From the NCBI GenBank assembly GCA_010015675.1, contig ML977011.1, positions 98,988 to 162,987 of the forward strand: a DNA stretch of 64,000 nucleotides, read 5' to 3'. Source of the DNA: Byssothecium circinans. Its lineage: Eukaryota; Ascomycota; Dothideomycetes; Pleosporales; Massarinaceae. The notes beneath the pieces are model-generated. The model saw nothing but the letters and a program-made list of their open reading frames with translations, was not told the DNA's origin and did not search any database. Position 1 is the first letter of the stretch. Each line of letters opens with the position of its first letter. Made by a program: the position numbers and the translations under genes. Of this stretch, positions 58,203 through 64,000 are shown piece by piece.

Positions 58203-61200
58203 ATGGAGTCGCCATCGTACCCCGAATCGCCGCTCGACCAAGATGATGTCGTCTACCCGTGTAAGGGTTGCGGAGAGGTAGGAATACGTCTTGCTCATAC
58301 AACATGCGCAAGCTAATAGCAATCCGCAGATACTCGAGGAAGGAAAAGCATTCGAGCTGGGTACGTGTGCTTCTGCTCTGCGATATGCTATTGCGCCCTC
58401 CTGCCCGCCGCCACGGCCGTCGATGCGTAGGCACACAACTGACACAGTCCAGCTGGCAACCGATGGCATATTGACTGCTTCCGCTGCAACACCTGCGGCA
58501 CCCTCCTCGACTCCGATGCGAACCTCCTGCTTCTCGGGGACGGCTCCCTCATTTGCAACAACTGCACATATAGCTGCAACCACTGCGGCAACAAGATAGA
58601 AGACCTGGCCATCTTGACTGGCGATCAGGCTTTCTGCGCAAACTGTTTCCGATGCCGGAACTGCAAACGCAAGATCGAGAACCTCCGCTACGCCCGCACA
58701 TCACAAGGTATCTTCTGCATGGGCTGCCACGAGTCGCTCATGGCACGACGACGCAAGAAGACGAAGAAGCCCCAGTCCACTATAGCGCCAAAAGTCGACA
58801 AATCACTCCCTGCTCTACCTCCCAATGCTGCCCAGGGACAGTCACAATTCACACCCGACATCGACACGCCGTCTGACATATTCTCGGAGAATACAGCTAC
58901 TGACTCCCCTAGACCACCCCACCCTAGAAGGAACGACTCGTCGCCCGCCAATTTCAGGCGTGATGCCTCCCCCGCATCGCTCGAAGACCATCGGAGTGGT
59001 ATGTAAACCCTCGTGTTTGTTCCTCAGATACCCATGTCACTGACTTGCTTTCCTCTGTAGAAATTGTGCCTATATCATCGACTACGTACAAGGACACGAG
59101 CCACTCCGAGGCCGACGACACCGGCGATGATGGGATCCTCCTTCCATTCGCTTTGGACCCGAATACCGCACCGGGCCCTTCACCGAATAGCGGCAAGAAC
59201 CACCCACGAACTGCGGATTCCAAGTCCGCACGCGACTACTTCAACCGGCCAGCTGTGGGCGGTCCTCGTGATATGTTCAAGGAGAATCGGTCGCGTTCGG
59301 CGTCAGCCGAACGTCAAGACAAGAGCCCACACATTGCGTTCCAAGAGAAAGGACGCCAGCCATCTGACCAACTCGTCGATACCCTACGTAAGCGCAAAGA
59401 GACTCTCGCTGAGTCGCCTGCCATTGGGAACGACCGCACCAGGAGCCAACACGCCTCGCCGGCCGGATCGCAGGCTTCCGAGGCCTTCAAGCTACAAGAA
59501 GTGCCAAAGAACAAGAGGGCAGAGGCCAGGAAGAACTCGGTAGCCAGGTCACCTTCCCACAGCTCTGCGGCCACAGATAAGAGCGGGCGACTGGTGAGCA
59601 CTCCGGCCGACTCTGTTTCCATGTCGCCAGCACCACTGGATTCGCAGGTTCGCGATGACTCTCCTTCCACCTCTAGCTCTTCTTATAGCTCAACGCAACG
59701 TGTGGAACGCCCGGCACGGGGAGATTCACTGGCAAACGCCGCCAACAGGCCGCCCGTTTCCACTTCGCGGAAAGATGTGACAGCCTCTTCACCCACCACG
59801 CCGACTATGCCACAGAACGATAGAAGACCTTCCGCTTCAGCACGCTCCCAGCAAAACGGCAGCTACAATATTGCTAGTCCTGCTGATTCCCTCCCTAGTA
59901 GGAGTTTGACTGATCCTCCTGTTCCACCGCAACGATCCGCCGGGCGACCCCCACCACCGTCTGCAGATACATTCGTTTCGCCGCGTGCTCCCCCACCACC
60001 CCCAGCCCCGTTACAAAACCAAAAGACGAGCGACTCCGTAAGTGCTGCGCACAATGAGACCATGTCTCCGGGTGGGCTGCCTCGGTACAGCGCACAAGGC
60101 GATTTCTCCCAAGACGAAGACTTTGCTCGCTTGCTCATGAATCAGGAGGGTGGTCAAGAAAGGGAAGGCGGAAGTGTACTGCGTCGTGTCTCTAATGCCA
60201 TGACCAAGCACAGTCGTAGCATCAGTGACCGAGGTTCGATCAACCAACGTGGTCACAAGAAGTGGCCGACAAACGGATCTATAGACATCAGCAGCCCCAC
60301 CATGCCATCGCCAGATTCCAAGGAAGAGAACGTCAATCTTCGAAACGAGCTTCGTCGCACTCAGCAGAAAGTCACAGAACTTGAGGCAGAAAAGAATGGA
60401 CTACAAGAGTCGGTACACAACGCTGCTGATTTAAGGCAAGCCAACACCATGTTGCGTGAAAAGCGAAACACGATGGCTGTTCTCGACACTCAACGTGAGA
60501 TGGTCATTCGCGAGCTTGAGATCATGACGGATCATTTGAAACGTGCAAAAGAGAACAACACTTCGACGGACTACAACCAGATGAAGTCGGATGTCATCAA
60601 AGATTTTGCCAACGCGTTGCAAAAGTTGAAAGACCAGATGGGTGGCCAAATTGAGGACCTCATCGCAAAGAGATCGGCACTCACTGATGAGATCTCCAAC
60701 CTGATCCAAATGAAAGACAAGGGGTTCCAAGAATATGAGTCGCTGAGCGCACAGAACAAGAAACTCTCAGACATGAACCAAAATCTTATAGAGTCGATCC
60801 AGGGTACGCTACAAAAGAACAAGCAAGCCAACGGTGGTCAGTCTCTCGATGCCGGTCGGTCGCAAGCAAACGGTCTTGGCATTTACCATAGTAACCACCA
60901 TAAGGTTGGGAAATCCGAGATTTCGTTCGATAGCCAGCAGACCATCATGCACGAGCCATCATACAGCAATCTGCAAGAGGGTGAAAGCGAAGCAATTGTG
61001 GGCCAACCTCAAATTGTGAGCGTTCGTAAGGGAAAGCCTACTACCAAATTCTCCAACTGGAAGAAAGGCGGTCAGGCGATGAAGAACGTTACCAAGGGTT
61101 TCAAGGGTGCCTTTGCTCCATCAGAGCCGCGACAAGAAGACTACAACAACGTCAAAGTCATTGGTACTCCATATGGTTCTACCCACACGCAACCCGATTT

Positions 61201-62068
61201 GGCCTCTCTTGCTGGCGCGTCCATGACGAGTACGCTCAAGAGCAAGGAGGAAGTCAATACACGAGGCTGGTTCGGCGCCAGTGGAAAGCCAGTTGGCAAG
61301 CTGCAGGATCCCCGATTGAAGCCGATGCATAACAACAGCAGCAGCAACAATGTTGACGGTGAACAAGCTCCGAACGTCCTATTTGGGTCCGACTTAACCG
61401 CTCGGTGCGACTATGAGAAGCGGATGATTCCAGCAATCATCAGCCGCTGCATTCAGGAAGTAGAAACTCGAGGTGAGCGCTGTGTACCGTACTGTTTCCG
61501 GTTCTGTACTAACAATTTTCCAGGCATGGATGTTGAGGGTATCTACCGCAAGAGCGGCGGCAACTCTCAAGTTAATCAAGTGAAGGGCGGCTTTGCCGAG
61601 GATGACGAATTCGATATCTCGGATCCAGATCTCGACATACACGCCGTTACTTCTGCCCTCAAGGCCTACCTCCGGAGGCTGCCCGGTCCATTGATTCCGT
61701 ACGAGATTTACGACGAATTCATTGCAGCGGGTGCACATGAGACTACTTCGGCCAAGGCGAAGGGCTTGCATGCAGCTCTCCAGAACATACCCAAGGCCCA
61801 CTACGACTGTCTTCAATTCTTGGTCTTCCACTTGTCGCGCGTCATTCAGCATTCCAAAGAGAACTTGGTCAGTATTTACACACACTTCTCTGCGGGCTGA
61901 GAACTAACCGTCAAATAGATGACACCCCTCAATATCGCGGTCGTGTTTGCGCCGACCATCATGCGTCCTCTCGATGTCCAGCGTGAGCTCACCGACATGG
62001 CCATCCAACGCGACGCCGTGCAGGCCCTGCTCGAGAACCACAAGAACATCTTCTTCGACGAGGACTAA
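58203..62068 (+). CDS. LIM-domain Rho GTPase-activating protein (Rga1-like)
   Basis: Predicted GAP for Rho/Cdc42 GTPases, controlling polarity and actin at hyphal tips, 1,185 residues in six exons; introns 58,278-58,329, 58,361-58,452, 58,999-59,060, 61,473-61,523 and 61,868-61,918. Two LIM zinc domains open the protein: CKGCGEILEEG...WHIDCFRCNTC to ICNNC, and CNHCGNKIED...CFRCRNC to FCMGC (about residues 20-130). A long Ser/Pro-rich disordered region follows with an SH3-type proline run (PPPPSADTF, APPPPPAP). A coiled coil lies near 637-720 (ENVNLRNELRRTQQKVTEL). The RhoGAP domain is at about 995-1,180, with the arginine finger in GIYRKSGG and KAYLRRLPGPLIP and NIAVVFAPTIM. The order matches yeast Rga1/Rga2. 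Confidence 0.92.
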
Positions 62069-63239
62069 GCGCCCCTCTTGCAAGAACCACTCCTCCACTT
62101 CTGACGTATACCTTTTCGGCATATCGGTACATAATTCGAGAGGAGAACCCTTTGTCCACCGTTGTACATGTGGGCTTTGATCCCTAATTTGTGCCATACT
62201 TTTCTCGTCCGTCTGGCTTCGTGCTGCCAACTCAACTACAAATTGCCTGCCTTCATTGCTTCTTCTTCATCTTCATTTTTTCCCTCTTCTTTTGCTGTTT
62301 TTGAAAGCGCCGTCATTCTCCCTTACTGACGAAGCTACGAATAGGATTTCCTTCCACCATCTTTCTTTACTTTGACTCTGAACTGCCATTGGGGAGGCTA
62401 GGGGTTGGAGGCTGGACGCTGGTGCTGGCATTGAAAGAGTCTTTCTCTTTTCCCTTCTTGTATGATATTGGTTCTTCCTCCCCGCCTTCGCATCTTGACA
62501 GCATCTCTTTCCGCCGGGGAAGATCTACTATCGAGTTGAGGAAGAGGGGGATTCAATAGGCGTTGGTTCTTCTTGTTTTCTTGTCTGTTCGAGCGGGGTT
62601 GCGGTGCTTTTTTATTATACCCTTTGGGTGCTTTTTCTTTGTAGCGCAGGGAAGGATTAGTGGAGGTTAAGGTTGAGGTTGGGCTGATATGAATGAGAGA
62701 GATGATATCTTTTGAATTCGTTTTCACGTGATTCGTTTTGATGTTTGTGTGATGATTGTCCATGAAGTGGTTAGAAGTATGTCTATGCCTGTGAAGTGAT
62801 GTGGTTTTCTGTCTGTGTTTATTGGTTTGACTTTTGGATAACGTATCCAGATCGTCGACGCTTGACGGCTAGTCACCGCGGCACTGCTACATCTGTGAAG
62901 TAAGTTTTCAAAAAGTGTAGCCCTTGTATTTCGTATATACATTCCGGAATATCGATCGTGCCTCTAACTAACACGCGCCCCAGAGGAGTTTGCATGCCAG
63001 TGTAAAAGCCGTGATGCTACTCCTGACAAAGCTGACTGTGATGAGATGAGAGACGGGTGCAACTAAGAGATGAAACTACGCTAGGGTACTCGGACGCCAA
63101 ACCACCGGATCGAAAGAGACGAAGCCGACTGGAGAAGAGGCATGTCATATCGGGAAATCTATCATTAAAGGGGTCATTCGCCGTTCCTAGGAGAGTGTCT
63201 GGGTATCGTATCGTGAACCGGCAAACAAACGCGGTGCAT
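62069..63239. other. Convergent 3' region, 1.2 kb
   Basis: Between the LIM-RhoGAP gene (+) and the Om14-like gene (-). T-rich in the first part, as expected for 3'UTRs. No gene seen. Confidence 0.4.
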
Positions 63240-64000
63240 CTATTTCTTCGGCGGGTACTTCTGGAAGAAGTATCTACACAATATTAGCAAAATGTTTCCT
63301 GAAACAACAAAAATGAGGAGAACATACTCGCTAACATAGTAATCCGCCACACCAAACAACCCCACCACGCCCGCCCAGGCACCCACAACCTTCCACGTCA
63401 ACTCATCCCTCACAAACTTGCGATACGCGCCAACACCCAGCGCCGTCCCCAAGACCCCCACCGTCAATGCATTGACAATGAAAACAGGGTTGTCGGAGTT
63501 GACTTTGGCGTAATTGCCGCCGCGCTTGGTCTTTGCCTTGGCTTTATCGGCGGCTTCTTGGGCTTTGACGCGGACGTTGCGCGCTTCGGCTTCGGCGTTG
63601 ATACGCGTGGCTTGCGTGTCCGTCTTTACGGCTTGGGACTCGAAGTCGGAGGGGACCGAGGAGACGTGCGGGGAGTCGACGTCGATGAGGGAGGAGACAG
63701 AGTCGTCGGAGCGCTCGACTTGGGGGAGGGCGGGGGCGCGACTGTGAGCGGTGTTAGCTGTGATGTCTAGAAGGTGGAACAGATATGCATGGAGGATCTG
63801 GCATCGCTTTGCTGGAGAGGTGGTGCTGGAGTCGTAGAATCAGAGCTTTCAGAGACGTTCTGCTCATGCGACCATATTAAGCGATACCGTCCACCGACTC
63901 AAAAGTCGCGATATGAGGAACGGGGCTAACTTACGCCTATAACAGTGTTAGCTTTATCAGAAATACCTCCCATATGCTCAAATACTCACTTCCTCAGCGC
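63240..64000 (-). CDS. Om14-like mitochondrial outer-membrane protein, 5' end cut
   Basis: Partial gene; its start lies beyond the window. Visible exons are 63,240-63,273, 63,328-63,741, a probable 2-nt exon at 63,935-63,936, and 63,990-64,000 at the edge. The readable protein has a Ser/Asp-rich head (DSVSSLIDVDSPHVSS), an alanine/lysine coiled-coil-like stretch (NAEAEARNVRVKAQEAADK), then two hydrophobic segments (VFIVNALTVGVLGTALGVG and WKVVGAWAGVVGLFGVADY) and a basic tail ending PPKK. This matches what I know of the Om14 C-terminal family, whose yeast member binds cytosolic ribosomes at mitochondria. I am fairly, not fully, sure of the family. Confidence 0.65.
63935..63936 (-). other. Probable 2-nt microexon (GC) of the Om14-like gene
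   Basis: On the minus strand, TTATAG|GC|GTAAGT joins an ideal acceptor to an ideal donor with two bases between. The intron on its 5' side (63,937-63,989, 53 nt) and the one on its 3' side (63,742-63,934, 193 nt) each have a GCTAACAC branch site. Including GC gives the reading AEE-A-RAPALPQVE. Confidence 0.5.

Overview
The window looks like nuclear DNA of a filamentous ascomycete, most probably a Dothideomycete of the Pleosporales type. Three things suggest this: short spliceosomal introns (mostly 46-77 nt, many with a CTAAC-like branch site); a long AT-rich block of transposons wrecked by RIP-like C-to-T mutation beside normal gene-dense DNA; and fungal gene families (Zn2Cys6 regulator, STU1, ATOS-like, Fyv7, THI4 with a TPP riboswitch). 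The genus cannot be fixed from the sequence alone.

Positions 1-9,950 are a transposon graveyard. Two copies of a Fot1/pogo-like (Tc1/mariner superfamily) element, each exactly 1,860 bp and each flanked by TA, lie in opposite orientation at 2,058-3,917 (+) and 7,771-9,630 (-). The first sits inside another TIR element (1,755-4,695), which also holds a 439-bp inverted-repeat element. The DNA from 4,700 to 7,770 is a decayed, unidentified repeat with coding fossils in which TAG stops appear where CAG is likely.

From about 9,960 to the right end the DNA is base-balanced and carries 16 genes I can support: a three-repeat MYB protein (-), Fyv7 (-), an ATOS-like protein (+), Emw1/TTC27 (-), a glycine-zipper SPYPPQ-repeat protein (-), a full-size ABCB transporter (+), a basic-secretory-protein-type metalloprotease (-), an Sdt1-like pyrimidine 5'-nucleotidase (-), an unknown 728-residue disordered protein (+), a multi-KH RNA-binding protein (+), a mitochondrial rhodanese (+), a small secreted six-cysteine protein (-), a Zn2Cys6 regulator (-), the CLASP protein Stu1 (-), THI4 (+), a LIM-RhoGAP protein (+), and the 3' part of an Om14-like mitochondrial outer-membrane gene (-) cut by the window edge. 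(The edge gene makes 17 in all.) I rebuilt the exon structures by hand from splice sites and reading frame; each complete gene model sums to a whole number of codons.

The genes are mostly unrelated housekeeping and regulatory genes, not a metabolic cluster. The most notable regulatory feature is a complete TPP riboswitch aptamer (53,520-53,649) in the THI4 leader, embedded in a probable 5'UTR intron and overlapping upstream ORFs. Other points of interest are a probable 2-nt microexon in the Om14-like gene, a 7-nt microexon in the ABC transporter, a 37-40-nt intron with a tandem acceptor, and several introns whose length is a multiple of three and could be retained in frame. I saw no tRNA, rRNA or CRISPR array.
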